A DNA stretch of 64,000 bases. Origin: Leishmania martiniquensis (Eukaryota; Euglenozoa; Kinetoplastea; Trypanosomatida; Trypanosomatidae). This document shows, one piece after another, positions 10,441 to 18,837 of this stretch (positions are counted from its first letter, which is position 1; the number at the start of each line of letters is the position of its first letter). The stretch lies in NCBI RefSeq assembly GCF_017916325.1, contig NC_090145.1, positions 336,501 to 400,500 of the forward strand, in the 5' to 3' direction. The notes beneath the pieces were generated by a model. The model saw only the letters and a list, made by a program, of their open reading frames with translations, was not told the DNA's origin and made no database searches. A program made the translations under genes and the position numbers.

Positions 10441-13387
10441 GGCCGAACTCAGCATCGGCGTGCGGACAGCGGAGCGAGCCGTCTTCACGGTGCAGCCAGG
10501 CGGGTGTACCGTCTTGCTGGTGTGCACGGTGCAACCCACCGTCACGCTACTCGACGCATCCGGCTTGGCCACATCAGCGCCGTACAGCACTGTGCACATG
10601 GTGCTGTACCTTAGCGACGGCGCCACCCCCGCGCCAGCTGCCTACCTTTCAGGCGGCGCCTCCTACTCACACGTGAACTTCACCAACTTCACATTCTGGG
10701 CGCTGCGGATATCGACCGCAGGGAGCTACGTCATGAAGGCAGTGGTGACGCTGCCAGACAATGCCACGCTGGTGGCGACATCGAACCTGCTGACGGTGTC
10801 AGCGGGCAGCGGGCCGGTGGTGTACGTGGCGGCGGTGTCGTGCCTCCCCATCGGCATCCTTGACCGAACGATGGGGTCCTCCACGGACATGATCGACTGC
10901 ATGATCACAACCCTGACAAGCGGTGCGCCGGACGGCTTCACGGTGCTGTTGAACGCCGGCACCGCCAGCGTGGTTACACAGAACGGCACGGCTGTCTCTG
11001 GGCTCCCGACGTACAGCTTTTATGTGACTGCACCGCCAGTATCATCACCAGCGGCGGGGCTGGTGAACGCCATCGATATTTTGGTCTCACCCATCCCGCC
11101 ATACGAGGCATTGCCCGTCCAGAACTCGCCCGTAACGGTGCGGCTGGCAACGTCTCCGAGCGCGCTGACGACGATGGGCTGCAGCGCCGGTGGCACGCCG
11201 CTTCCGCTGGAGAACATGGTGCGCGTTGGCGGAACACTGATGTGCTTTGTGCAAGGCTTTGCGACGATTCGTGGCCATCCGAGCAACATTGTGGCCCGGC
11301 CGCAGGATCTTAATGTGACGACCTACTACAACGGCGACACGAGCACGAGTGCGGCGGTGAACCTGGGCGCCTACCCGTTGGACGTCAATGGCCAGTACGA
11401 CTTCACGGTAAGACCGACGACCGGCCTGAACATCACTGTCGCCGGCAGCGTCTTTGCCACGGAAAGCACCGATGTTTCGGGTACCGCCCCCGCCGCGCCG
11501 GCCTGGAAGGCGATGGTGAACAGCCCCCAGACGTTCCTCCTGATAGGCGTGCCAACGGCCGCGGCATCACGGCTGACGTGTGTGTCGACGCGGACGAGGT
11601 CGCTCTTGTGGTACACGCCGGTCGAGCCGTTGCAGTGCACGGTGACTCTCGCGAACCCGCAGGGGCCAGTGAACGGCGTGCAGAGCGATTTCCGTGTGCT
11701 GCTGCCGGATGGAGGGAGCGTATCGGGCTCTAGCGCATCGGCGTGGGGCTCGAGTCTGGCGTGGAACATCACTGCCCCACCACCTCCGTCGTCAGCCGCG
11801 TCAGGAAAGTCGATGAAGGCGCTGTGGCGGCAGCAGCAGCAGCAGCAACAGGAGCAGGGGTCAAATGTAGTGCGTCCCTCCATCGGCACCCTCGCTGCTG
11901 CAGCGCCACGGAGCTTCAGTATAGAAGTTGTCTACAAGCCAACCCTCACCGGCATCGCGGCGTACACGGGTAACTTCGTGTACGTCACAAGTGTCGTGGG
12001 CGCAGTACCCACACTGCAGCAGAAGGCGACGGTCAGTGTGACGTTTGCGGGTGTTGGGTTGGAGACGGTGCACCGCTACGCGCTTGGGGCCGTCCCCCAC
12101 TGCGCCACCGTGCTGTCGGAGGCAAAGGCAGCAGAGAGCAGCGCGGCGGGCCAGCTCGTCCTGACCTTTGAGGTGCCGAGCACCGTCTTTATTATCTGCT
12201 TCGCCCCTCAGGACGCGCGCACAGCGCTGCAGCCGCTTTTAGCGACGCAGTGGACCCCGGAGCCGGGCGACTCCTCAGTCATTCGGTGGACGGGGGACGA
12301 TTTAGCGCTGCTGATTGTCGGTGTTGTTCTCTTAGTCATTCTGTTCGTCCTGCTGATGATTCTTCTGTGGTGCATCTTCTGCAGCCGCGAGGAGGCCGAC
12401 GAAAACCACTTCGTGGATGAGGAGTGCCGCATCGTGCAGCAGACGCCGACCAGAATGCTTACGACCGCCTCCGCGGCCGGGGGCGCCAGCCATAGCGTGT
12501 ACATGCCGCCGCGTGCGAACAACCGGTACGTGCTCCGCCCTGTCGACAAGCCACCGCCGCCGCCAGCACTGCTGGCGCCGCCACCGCCGCCGCCATCATC
12601 TCCGACGCCGGCCGCGCCGCAACCGCAAGAGCAGCAGCCGGACAGCCGCACACGAATTCGCATCAACATTCGTGAGAGTGACAAAACTGGAAACGTCTCG
12701 CCACGCGCCTTGCGGTCGAAAACGAGTCCCGGTACGACGGCGTCGGTGATCTACTCCAGCGGCAGCAGCAGTGGCGGCGTTTCCACACCGGCAACGATGG
12801 GAAGGCGTCACCGTCACCGCCCTCGTGGTAGTCGCAGCGCGAGCGGCGACAACCCACCGCGGCAGCAGCCCCCTTCGAACTCTGCACACGCTGCCCCCCG
12901 CCCCTCTGCGTCGTCGTCACCGCGCTTGTCGGACTCCAGCTCCCTCACTGAAGCGAGTGGTGCACAGAGTCTGCAACTCGTGCCTCCGCTGCCGCCGCTG
13001 CCATCCGTCACACCACCGAACAACACTGGGCCCATGCCGTCTTCAATCTCCGGGTTGGTTGAGAGCCCTCGGCATGCCGGCAGCACGCCAGCAGTGGGCA
13101 CGGCAAAGAACTTACCCCCACTTCCGCCGCCGCCGCCTCTGGCCATTATGCAGGCATCGACGATGGCCGCACCCACGCCCTCCTCCGGCCCATATCAGCA
13201 CCTGCATCACAGCACGTCGGGGCTCGCCGTGCCCGGAGGCTTAGATGTGCCCGACACGGTCCTTGGTAGCTCTCGCCGTAGCCGCAGCAACAATGATGCC
13301 ACAGAAGAAGTATTGGGTCCCACCATGGTTGCAGGGCACACATCCAAGCCGATGGTGGGTACCCCATCATCGTCGCAGCGGCCCTGA
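2..13387 (+). CDS. Giant repeat-containing type I membrane protein, 5'-truncated by the window edge
   Basis: The frame is open from base 2 to a TGA at 13385-13387. The residues before the first GTG already look like the same repeat family, so the true start lies upstream of the window. More than 4,450 residues are visible. The ectodomain is a tandem series of about 29 divergent units of roughly 130 residues, each closing in a motif like YxVCYR followed by an aromatic and Val. Units begin with a stretch like GLSxxDxV. N-glycosylation sequons are very frequent. After the last unit comes a different beta-rich region with a Gln run (about 11827-11855), then one strong transmembrane helix (about 12298-12380). 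A cytoplasmic tail of about 330 residues follows, rich in Pro, Ser and Arg with several polyproline runs. This predicts a cell-surface or flagellar-membrane protein with a long rod-like ectodomain. I do not recognise a named family; an Ig-like or IPT/TIG-like fold is inference. The G3PDH gene follows on the same strand. Confidence 0.9.
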   Translation, partial: TLLASGYYFVCFLTYGQLRDFPVANAAGGYVFSVGLIGAQKYTVTPSPAFLGQLLNIVITGSELSSSDHIKIVRVSQDELSSSDSTTSSEGGSYPTQCTPGAANADASEPAGAAGSKVDSFSETVAHYRPRLNETGTFILCYESAVLNSTWIWVTDVHHFTVGPAHPTHYSLSVAPPYETEVLLLYVHDSGDSGSPGRLQDMDKLMLVDRGTGVNGFDCTASATNSRSIGFISYVKAQSNNSLHVYQICGSAVASVTVCYALAGAAGAAPSWAEVPLRSPPPAYIFSGVSVEAGPFVGPLRGSRSSTSSSVTSWVEPRPYEPFTFYFTTDVVELEVQRVAFALAPVVVCAVDASYVAPLFYKKDVSHLSTFTVSLPYAGNYTVFLGPYATASAPNITHDTPLVVGKCDPCNFAPRHALAGGYALLSFPSSVGSSLSNTDEVRLFPVSQGLGGRPCEATTGPYASVTLTPIKELSTSDATVFNVTTGAETENTYLGVYYVCYRKAIVSSTSAARSTSNFAVVAENDGTASTFSVYPPDLLTATVCPASPMYALETVAFKVTARDEAMYPDVPFTDSDVLVVVPSDVQSSAIGGGCSSITDVDTLVADSGGQVQLATLDTYGSGYSNWRLTFASQAATVNYSWCFKLKDDVLFRNISDALQTVKMENPYEVATTPPVVLPSSKPVRIHIKGSGLLPTDHLYIVSASESCAETCDHPLTPTEWPGGTHTTEYVNSTTMLATFSKPIGTVVSLGVCYRRTGRYLTRLVDIHVREPNPVSYTVSFVPRVGTRPTLTFTGTKLTSTDAVMIVRPGDACLAHNAVATGTLVSVSSNATSHFLLALVGSAVLAQHYTVCYEVSTIGAYVEVAPELLVLEGGPSSVMSSNKPMRGRATVLTVADPQLGDEMYIACAGCSCFDEVEAVVPYGDVHATAHLTEGIASSSGTASISLRVGFGNTQSYPICYRRSDSGYAQVGGTQYFVTPVPNAPSTLARLPPAVQYQGERLYYNFSSYTSAAPLSSSDHVMMVHESRNCWDNLEIDPSGVVVDSSPLTGTLSSLGIGEWEAHVPSLGPGVPPTAATLFPLSYLLCYRQFPQAEYVSVPYGTQAALMKAADPAVFTTEPSTVEKGVLEVNMTFSYVDAGQCGDEAYVVQFTKLTDTVCDDPESMVVAPRGDAYPTYMLSMSGGATAGSNNTAVCYVRAGGTVAEVPQLLMVAESNPSGYLTNVTLGEVPRERQYIEFTIVGSGLSVAEDAVVFTDVPCAIAPRPFKSSIHLSRLGDATSNGTAYVVVTQFIAPRSPLDIYVCFRHKSVWREVGEALTLNAPQPLTVSLVSSGGMQATPRAGQHLYLHLIEGASTVPIGAAVLRVEETGVGTWCHNFTAEHVQEPFLSIWSAAILDVSVWQVPGHARLCVLTAANTPWADVATTVDALSIYIDPANPSSMNVFPRPPRVGQSVTLTFVLLVSSSPADVVKITAPDYEPCEVAQSIVGFPAAMAVTVKDEATTVLTLVDSTDPLLYRSFNVTGTYRVCYYSATELVWGVVGGTLAAGSITVEEPVPQSWDVSSGSTTVGQAFALVFHDELGLLQPSSGKDLAWAAPSNMRCDEDPYKCGGCIIFEWDASLSSPTTAVTASNVSVRVDKMNLCYRLFQASPALVPGPLSITTGPIQCVEEDSFISGQRQRVTFRLEAGTDVTSDSWRLAFYATTALNCHERYVQSFVPGSAQLDSTTSTSATYWVLWPAGLGITADRYTICYTHNGRAGTVCTCGQIDANTGECYITGTPGSPQSFTPSPQPTYVGQRITLNLTVNASMAAYPPTAIKFVTYTDELTLCDSPPAFPPLEASLTRISPLLYQYVFQHDYALGSATLVVCALTELSTSYTRVASTVVPSSPTTNNTLWLRPYVALITFPSEAKFLRAMQTLSLTFTMASQESDDVVSPHDRITVVRDPYNCVASYIEAQDPPTLMEMFYLPDTAFLTLPATVLSANVSLFLTRTLVTFADSEAGHGLHYVCYKLTDGTWAPVLPGLEIADALINGCSITGALIPSNGDDGGPSGSTTSNEGSLRAMLYAPTRILGTALFGSLATPSVDAVRVVPQSEWCANDAAAVFTIPVASDSSSNSSSGSVAAVFFAPLPGTYKVCYRFEAITNWSPACTDLNVASPTPIGAAAGCWNVGQAIDVTVRHVITGYLFTPMDSLRFIHGASPCLLSDGSLTTSLATVTVDDEVQPPNGTALSGVTVEQTTYEMQPVFFRTSTTAVRLCYTDAAGNQFAVPLTYTSSPGKSLFPVQDRQPSTVYLSHDHIQAGQRLFLNFTSASPSVTPSLLPFAALPQPYTPGPAFNGTFDAVTLLSVPSSSAYLDGRCSVALRTGILSPTEFLGVYGPPAQNSGSYAPYTIGNYDPTVGQHYIACYQLSTCGVVDSGHPFRVFNANPSNVYTDVKAPRRGQLMKVLFERDASTPGAVALAPGADRGAKVTNLASCWALATTSGEVVQGTPDLTHFTTIFHAQDPGLASTTTTRSCYMLGKGGWSEVPNGVAKVLAANPARFDTTPSSARVNGVNFIRFYGMGLGSSDRVKLITHSLNCSEDSVPPSTFAVFSVSAPTRATPGTSKGWTVTEVSRDGSMATLNFTASATGVFSVCYRLAQDAVWTLVYADLVIYERNPPVVTRTPVTTLEGELFTLNFTASKEGSSSLSVNDRVVLYFGSNVNCLAPSAAETAPSVTAAPSRTDTLPQSIAFQLDVGTRGHYTLCYRVAISSVPGGYVTVWGYDVVMIASNPQDVTLFPARVPSVHRPSELLTLVFLGWGLVATPEQADAVKLIHVSAEGTATDAMCQQTPTAAGVASYPLYANGTYAEQVLVVLPSEIKGSYAVCYKLSGGQYHVIGEELTITGTASPSGATSTKLSGSSTPLSSGESMSWSLVGADSQSCADSAALLFFSDHNCADVRYYVSVSAILLSSTSIAATFPAGAAVVLNCSGMTQLRVPWTYPFRVDSTSAAASSSAVPLSLCYWSAGNGAVSVLSNNTIALSPGVPPPLDMTLLVTAQKVFSFDLAVLPTVTDWIVLVEDPAHCVGVQPPADAAYFTSMRYDAATSVTTITASVPHAGFYYVCYSHQTGLCAASAGRECARVVAMVEATAASPGSWSGQPAPVYVSSRLAVTLTFASSVDASAQGVTAAAWLSAMAAGDTPLTMRDVWVACAQSQIEMSLRYSLTYTNASGAWNTDHILTRSGPYALCYTSQPTTSSPLHLFGPVRQAGPIVLASTVTGVHLPPSMTVSNVNTVVITGGGLSITDVVMAVGLPSSAMSASASAATVVPSDICTNDTYVPRVNSTNPSLTKGTGMTSMPRNLVFTAAGDYVLCYTATYGLTTSDSSGSGSVTGGTPVLITPTPFTVSPSVISMAVTSAVLEVGVELSIRFTGSGLTVSDMAALVYTGGTTGSPTVAAVCLDSDPTYTTMASASADSTTADYSATPRAPGIHRVCFRKSLSGTPILFPAELSIGVRTAERAVFTVQPGGCTVLLVCTVQPTVTLLDASGLATSAPYSTVHMVLYLSDGATPAPAAYLSGGASYSHVNFTNFTFWALRISTAGSYVMKAVVTLPDNATLVATSNLLTVSAGSGPVVYVAAVSCLPIGILDRTMGSSTDMIDCMITTLTSGAPDGFTVLLNAGTASVVTQNGTAVSGLPTYSFYVTAPPVSSPAAGLVNAIDILVSPIPPYEALPVQNSPVTVRLATSPSALTTMGCSAGGTPLPLENMVRVGGTLMCFVQGFATIRGHPSNIVARPQDLNVTTYYNGDTSTSAAVNLGAYPLDVNGQYDFTVRPTTGLNITVAGSVFATESTDVSGTAPAAPAWKAMVNSPQTFLLIGVPTAAASRLTCVSTRTRSLLWYTPVEPLQCTVTLANPQGPVNGVQSDFRVLLPDGGSVSGSSASAWGSSLAWNITAPPPPSSAASGKSMKALWRQQQQQQQEQGSNVVRPSIGTLAAAAPRSFSIEVVYKPTLTGIAAYTGNFVYVTSVVGAVPTLQQKATVSVTFAGVGLETVHRYALGAVPHCATVLSEAKAAESSAAGQLVLTFEVPSTVFIICFAPQDARTALQPLLATQWTPEPGDSSVIRWTGDDLALLIVGVVLLVILFVLLMILLWCIFCSREEADENHFVDEECRIVQQTPTRMLTTASAAGGASHSVYMPPRANNRYVLRPVDKPPPPPALLAPPPPPPSSPTPAAPQPQEQQPDSRTRIRINIRESDKTGNVSPRALRSKTSPGTTASVIYSSGSSSGGVSTPATMGRRHRHRPRGSRSASGDNPPRQQPPSNSAHAAPRPSASSSPRLSDSSSLTEASGAQSLQLVPPLPPLPSVTPPNNTGPMPSSISGLVESPRHAGSTPAVGTAKNLPPLPPPPPLAIMQASTMAAPTPSSGPYQHLHHSTSGLAVPGGLDVPDTVLGSSRRSRSNNDATEEVLGPTMVAGHTSKPMVGTPSSSQRP

Positions 13388-14706
13388 GGAGTAGCTCAAT
13401 GCCGCATTGAGCGCTTCTGCGTTGGCGCGTCTGTACGGTCCCGGGGGGGAAGAGGTGATATCGGCACACACGTCCTCCTCTCTCTGTCTCTGTCTGCGAC
13501 TGTATTTTTTTTTGGTGTGCGTTTTTGCCATGTGTGTGCCCGCGTGTATGTCATTGAGGGCCGCCACACACAGAGAGAGGCGCGTGAGAGGGACAGCTGG
13601 GTGGGGAGCACAAGGGGAGGGGAGGCGCCGCAACGTCCTCGTGCTTGTTCGAGGGTCCCCCCGCCCCCCGCCCCTTCCTCGCAAACGAATCCTAAGTGTG
13701 GTGCGGCGTACGGTGCGGCTGCAATGGTGATGGCTGTCGATGGACGACGCCCTCGCGCCATTGAGGTCTACCTGCGTCGCAGTTGATGCGAGACGAGATG
13801 TGTCTCTCAGCGCGAATGCCCTTCATGTGACCTCCACCGACTCGGTCTTCGCTTTGTATTTTGTTTTCCCTTTCGCTGCAGCTGTTGTGTCTCTCTCTGT
13901 GGAGGGGGGAGGGGGGAGGGGGGGACTCTCACCTCGACGACGATGTACATTCGCTCCACTGAAAACTGACGAAATAAATATAAAAAAATAAACAAACGTC
14001 GACAGAGAAGGCCGTTGAGCGCGAACGGCTCATGCACGAAGAACAGCAGCAGGGGTGGGGGGTGTCTTTGACGATGCCAAGTCCTATATATGACTCGTTG
14101 CATATATGCGCACGACCTCTGCCCTCGGCATGCGGCGCTGGCGTCCCTGCAGACGTTCCTCACGACCCTCTTCTCACCTGTATGTGGCCTCCCCGTCCGA
14201 TCCTTCAGCACCTCTTCCTCTCCCTCTCTTGTCTCTTCTTTACCGGGAACGCGCGCACAGATTGCCCTGTTTCACCTCATCCTCCGAGCCCTAACCTCAG
14301 CTATTATAACTCAGCCTCTCCTTGCCTGACTGTAATCCACCCTCCTTAGCACAGCGGCGTACACACGCAGATCGAAGCCCCCCACACACACCACCACCAC
14401 CACCCCTTCCCTCTTCCTCCGCCCTCCTCCCGTGAGGGGTACCCCTCGCACGCTCATTCATACCACGCATCTACACATAAACGAACGGAGGTGCACAACA
14501 GAGCTCCAGCTCATCCAATCACACGCGCTTCCTCCTCTTGTCTGTCTGATCATCGCTCTGTTCACGTTACACCCGCCACCCACTATCACCGCCTGCAGGC
14601 CCAACACAGCGCGAGCGCCCGACACTGGCAGCCGAGCAGAGTCTAACCGGCCCATCAACCTAAATCACTAAAAGCGAAGAAGAGCAGCATCCCCACAGGC
14701 GCACAA
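13388..14706 (+). other. Intergenic spacer: 3' UTR of the giant gene and 5' UTR of G3PDH
   Basis: No coding-like frame is present. The first part has pyrimidine-rich and poly-T patches (about 13470-13520), G-runs (13903-13924) and an A-rich patch (13970-13995) that could lie near the polyadenylation region. The second part is strongly pyrimidine-rich with CAC repeats (14380-14405). This is typical of trans-splicing/polyadenylation spacers in this lineage. Confidence 0.7.
14211..14260 (+). promoter_or_regulatory. Candidate trans-splice acceptor (polypyrimidine tract plus AG) for G3PDH
   Basis: A 31-base almost pure pyrimidine tract (14211-14241) is followed by the first AG at 14259-14260, about 450 bases before the G3PDH ATG. 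In trypanosomatids the spliced-leader RNA is added at the first AG after such a tract. Other pyrimidine patches lie nearer the ATG, so the site used could differ. Confidence 0.45.
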
Positions 14707-15789
14707 ATGTCGACGGATGCGCTGCTGTACCTGAAGAAGGCCGTCGTCTTCGGCTCCGGTGCCTTTGGCACGGCGCTGGCGATGGTGCTCTCGAAGAAGT
14801 GCCGAGAGGTGTGCGTGTGGCACATTAAGGAGGCAGAGGCACAGCTTGTAAACGAAAAGCGCGAGAATGTTCTGTTCCTCAAGGGGGTGACGCTCGCGCC
14901 GAACATCACCTTCACCTCGGATGTGGAGGAGGCGTACAAGGATGCCGAAATCATTCTGTTTGTCATCCCGACCCAGTTCCTGCGCAGCTTCCTGAAGAAC
15001 AACGGCGGTAAGCTGATCGCCTACGCAAAGGCGAAGCACGTGCCGGTGGTTGTGTGCACGAAAGGTATTGAGCGCTCGACACTGAAGTTTCCGGCGCAGA
15101 TTATCGGCGAATTCTTCGAGGGCTACCCTCTGTCCGTGCTCGCGGGCCCCAGCTTCGCCATCGAGGTGGCCACCGGTGTCTTCACGTGCGTCGGCATCGC
15201 CTCAGCGGACATCAATGAGGCTCGCCGCCTGCAGCGCATCATGACGACAGGCGACCGCTCCTTTATCTGCTGGGCCACCACCGACACCGTCGGTTGCGAG
15301 GTGGCCAGCGCCGTGAAGAACGTGCTGGCCATCGGCTCCGGCGTGGCGAGCGGCCTCGGCATGGGTTGCAACGCGCGCGCCGCCCTCATCACACGCGGCC
15401 TCCTCGAGATACGCGACCTCACGGCCGCGCTGGCCGGCGATGGCAGCGCCGTCTTCGGCCTCGCCGGCCTCGGCGACCTCCTGCTGACGTGCTCGTCGGA
15501 GCTTTCGCGGAACTTCACAGTGGGCAAGAAGCTTGGCGAGGGTATGCCGATCGAGGAAATTCAACGCACGAGCAAGGCCGTCGCGGAGGGCGTGGCGACG
15601 GCAGAGCCGCTGATGCGCTTGGCGCAGCAGCGGAAGGTGTCAATGCCGCTGTGCGAGCAGATCTACAAAATTGTCTACGAGAAGAAGAACCCGCGCGACG
15701 CCGTTGCCGAACTCATGTCGCACGGCCTGAAGGACGAGGGCTTGCCGCCGCTCTTCAAGAAGTCACCTGCCACCTCTTCCAAGCTGTAA
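14707..15789 (+). CDS. GPDH: Glycerol-3-phosphate dehydrogenase [NAD+], glycosomal
   Basis: 360 residues. It interconverts dihydroxyacetone phosphate and glycerol 3-phosphate with NADH, helping to regenerate NAD+ inside the glycosome and supplying glycerol 3-phosphate for ether-lipid synthesis. An N-terminal Rossmann motif GSGAFG is at residues 16-21. Other family residues are present: K119 in CTKGIE, catalytic K204 in [11 protein letters not shown]257 in GLGDL and R268-N269 in ELSRNF. The last three residues are SKL, a type 1 peroxisomal/glycosomal targeting signal. Length and sequence closely resemble the characterised Leishmania mexicana enzyme, which is of bacterial type; the N-terminus here is a few residues shorter. 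The ATG at 14707 is the first in frame. It is the last supported plus-strand gene before the convergent strand switch. Confidence 0.97.
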   Translation: MSTDALLYLKKAVVFGSGAFGTALAMVLSKKCREVCVWHIKEAEAQLVNEKRENVLFLKGVTLAPNITFTSDVEEAYKDAEIILFVIPTQFLRSFLKNNGGKLIAYAKAKHVPVVVCTKGIERSTLKFPAQIIGEFFEGYPLSVLAGPSFAIEVATGVFTCVGIASADINEARRLQRIMTTGDRSFICWATTDTVGCEVASAVKNVLAIGSGVASGLGMGCNARAALITRGLLEIRDLTAALAGDGSAVFGLAGLGDLLLTCSSELSRNFTVGKKLGEGMPIEEIQRTSKAVAEGVATAEPLMRLAQQRKVSMPLCEQIYKIVYEKKNPRDAVAELMSHGLKDEGLPPLFKKSPATSSKL

Positions 15790-17227
15790 GTGGAAGGGCG
15801 GGGGCCCACACACACACGCGCGCGCATGCATATGTGTGTGCGTGTGTCTAATCCTGTCCTTCGGCACCGCGCATTCGAGTGGTGGGAGGGCCTTTTTCGC
15901 TTATTCTTTGCCGCCCTGCCGCTTCTTTTTTTCTGTTCTTATCATGGTCTTTGCCTCCTCATCGGCAAAAGGGGGAGGGGAGAGCGGCACGAGGGAGGGC
16001 AACGGCAGGCAGACAGGTATACACGGCGTGGCGGGGCCTCGTGCGACCGTGTTCACTTGTCCGCTGCGTCTTTCCACACTGAAGATGCCGCTACCCTCGG
16101 GTGACACGGGAAGGCCGCTGGTAGTGAGCGGTCGAGGGATCACAAAAGGCGCGCTGTTCCTTCCGAGAGGACTTGGAGGACGCTCGCAGTCGCACTTTTT
16201 CCTCCGAGCAGTGCACGTTTGGCTTCATGTAGACGGCAATGGTAAGGGGTCCCTGTGTGGCCGACCCCCGGCCCCCCCTCTCTCTCTGTCTGTTCCCCCT
16301 CCCCCTTTTTTCTTGACAAAAGCAAAAGGGGGGCAGCTGCGTCACATCAGTGCGCACACACACACACACACGCAGGCAGGCACACACAAAGAGCCTCAGC
16401 CACATGCGCAACACCGTACCTTTCCTCCTCGTCCTCGGCACCGGCATTCCCTCTCGTGCACGGCGTCGCACCGGAGCGCCTCCGCCCTCTCACCTCTCCG
16501 CCCCTTTCCTTTCCTCTTTTCGTGTTTACGTTTGTTGTTTCGCTTTTCGCCCATTTTGTTTGTATCTCACCATCTCTCCTCACCTCTCCTCCACTCACCA
16601 AAGGGCGAAAAAAAAAACAGTTCCCTCCCCCCTCCCGCGCCCTTCGGTATATTTCGGCTGTTACTGTTGTGTACTGTGTCTTTGTGGCTGACTGAATCTG
16701 TCCCTTCCACCCACCCCACCCCACCCCTCCCCTTCAGCCGCCACTCCTCTGTCTGCCCCCTCGGTTCCCTCTCTCTTTGTTCTTCTTGGTTCCTCGTTGC
16801 CTGGGTGTTTTCTGCACTTATGCGCGCGGGCACACGCAGGCACGCGGCTGCTGCAGTGTTACTTGTGGTTCGCCCGCCATTTACCCCTCGCTGTCCTTGT
16901 TTTTTTCCCCCTCGTATCCCACCTTTTGCGACTGCGCGCGAATGAGCGGGTGCAGATGTGAGCGGGCCGGACGGAATCGAAGAGCATCATCGAGCGTCGT
17001 ACGCCGCGCACGCGCCATCAGCCCCGACGTGCACACATGCAGATGCCTTTTTCTTGGTGTTGTGGGTTCATGTGTGTACCAAAAGACTCTCTTTGTGAGG
17101 CGATGTGGGGGAGAAGAGAAGAGGAGAGACGTGCGCTCGCCGCCGTCCCTCACCGGCGTCGTGCATGTATGCAGCACACCAGCGAAGAAGGAAACGGTAC
17201 TGCGTACACCTGTGCGCGTCCGACATT

Positions 17228-17264
17228 CATATATATATATATACATGTGTGTATGTGTGTGTGC
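17228..17264. repeat. TA/TG composite microsatellite
   Basis: A run of alternating TA passes into TG repeats. It lies in the convergent strand-switch region and is the same composite type seen at several other spacers in the window. Confidence 0.85.
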
Positions 17265-18837
17265 GCACTCCTCTTTCCCTCTCGTTTTGCTCGTTGCTGT
17301 TGCTATGGCGTCATCACGCACACGAAGAGCGGAGGGCGCCCGCGCGTGCACGTCGAAGCCGATCTCGCGACACGAAGGCGCGGTGACCGAGAGAGTGAGT
17401 TGGCGAAGTACCCCGGCCCCTTCTCCTCACGCTTTGTCTTTCTTACGTTTCGCTTATGACCGGTAGGGTGAGGAGGGCCCTCCCTCCCCCCAACCCCCTT
17501 GCCAACGCCGGACCCCTTCCGGTGGCGATGGTGCCCGCCGCCTGCGGCGTGGGGCGGTCGGTGCAGTTCGACGGTGCGGCGCCAGGCCGACCCGTGACAG
17601 CGCGCGCACCTGCACCGTGGATGTTGAAGGCAAGGCATCGGTGTGACCTGAGCGCGCCTCACTCGACCCTCACGCTATCCACTGGTGTGTGTGTGTGGGA
17701 AGCCCATGCCCACCCCCAGGGGGGTGGCGCGCCGCGTGGTTGCCGGTGTGGTGGAGGCGGCCTGCGTGACAGGAGTCAAGGGCGGAGGGGGGGGGCGTGC
17801 TCGGATGGTCGACCCCGCGCGTTGCCGGAACGGGTGCGTGGGCCTTGTGCGGCAGACTAGGAAGAGGGAAGTTTCGCACTTCCATTACGTGGGCGAGAAG
17901 GCGCCCGCTCTTCCCTCTAGCACACAGACATATATACATGTATATGTGTATGCACCGGCGGCGGGCCCTTCTCATCTGATGTCTGCGCGCACTGTTTCTT
18001 CCGAGGTGTTGAACTGTAAAAGGTGATGAGGCGAAGCTGCAGTGGTCGCCTGGAACGCGAGCGAGAAGCGTCGCGCGTGAACGAGCAGTTCAAGGAGGTG
18101 GGCGTGGCAACGCGAAGCATCGGCACTCCCTCCCCCCCCTCAATGGAGCGTGGAGGTGGCGGGGTTGACGCGCTGTGGAAACGAAGATGGGATGAGGGAT
18201 CAGGGCCGGGCATCCTGCGGTGCTCTCTCGCTAGTTGCATGAACAGCATCGCTCCTCTAAGCCCATGCACCCCACCCTCACCAACCTCGCTCTGCTTCCA
18301 GCCTGTCTACTCTCCCCCGCCTCGACCTGTTACGTTTGCCTGCCGGCCTCTGCCTGCTGGACAAGGGCGCGCTCCTCTCACTCTTTTGCCTCTCCGTCCT
18401 TTTTTTTTTGCTGTCTCATTGTTCCATCTCGCCCTTTCCTTTTCCATTCAGTGAAACGCCGAAACGAGCTAACCCCCAACCCCCTCCTGCTGCCGCCCTC
18501 CGTGCTCGCCAACCCCCCTCCCCGCATTGCACGATTTCACGCTCGGACCTTCATCCTCACCCCTTTGCCTCCCGCTCGGTGATCGCCTATACGGCTGGCC
18601 GCATGAGGGGGGGAAGGGGGGAAGAAAACGAGGCGGTGAGCCGGGGCGTGGGTACACTAATGCTTTAGGGGGAGCCCTTCCAGTGCTGCATGGGGAAAGG
18701 GAGAGAAAACTGCAAAGGGCGCAGCGTTTAAAGCAGAAAAAATGATGTGGGGCAAGAAGGGGCCTGAAAAAAAAAAGAACTGAAAAGGGAGAAGCCCAGA
18801 GAGAAGGGGCCGCCGCACCCGTATTACGCAGAAGGGC

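Noticed and set aside
15836..16945. A 369-codon plus-strand frame after G3PDH
   Set aside because: It is low-complexity (His-Thr repeats, Ser/Phe/Pro runs translated from CA and pyrimidine tracts), lies in the strand-switch spacer, and competing frames of similar length overlap it.
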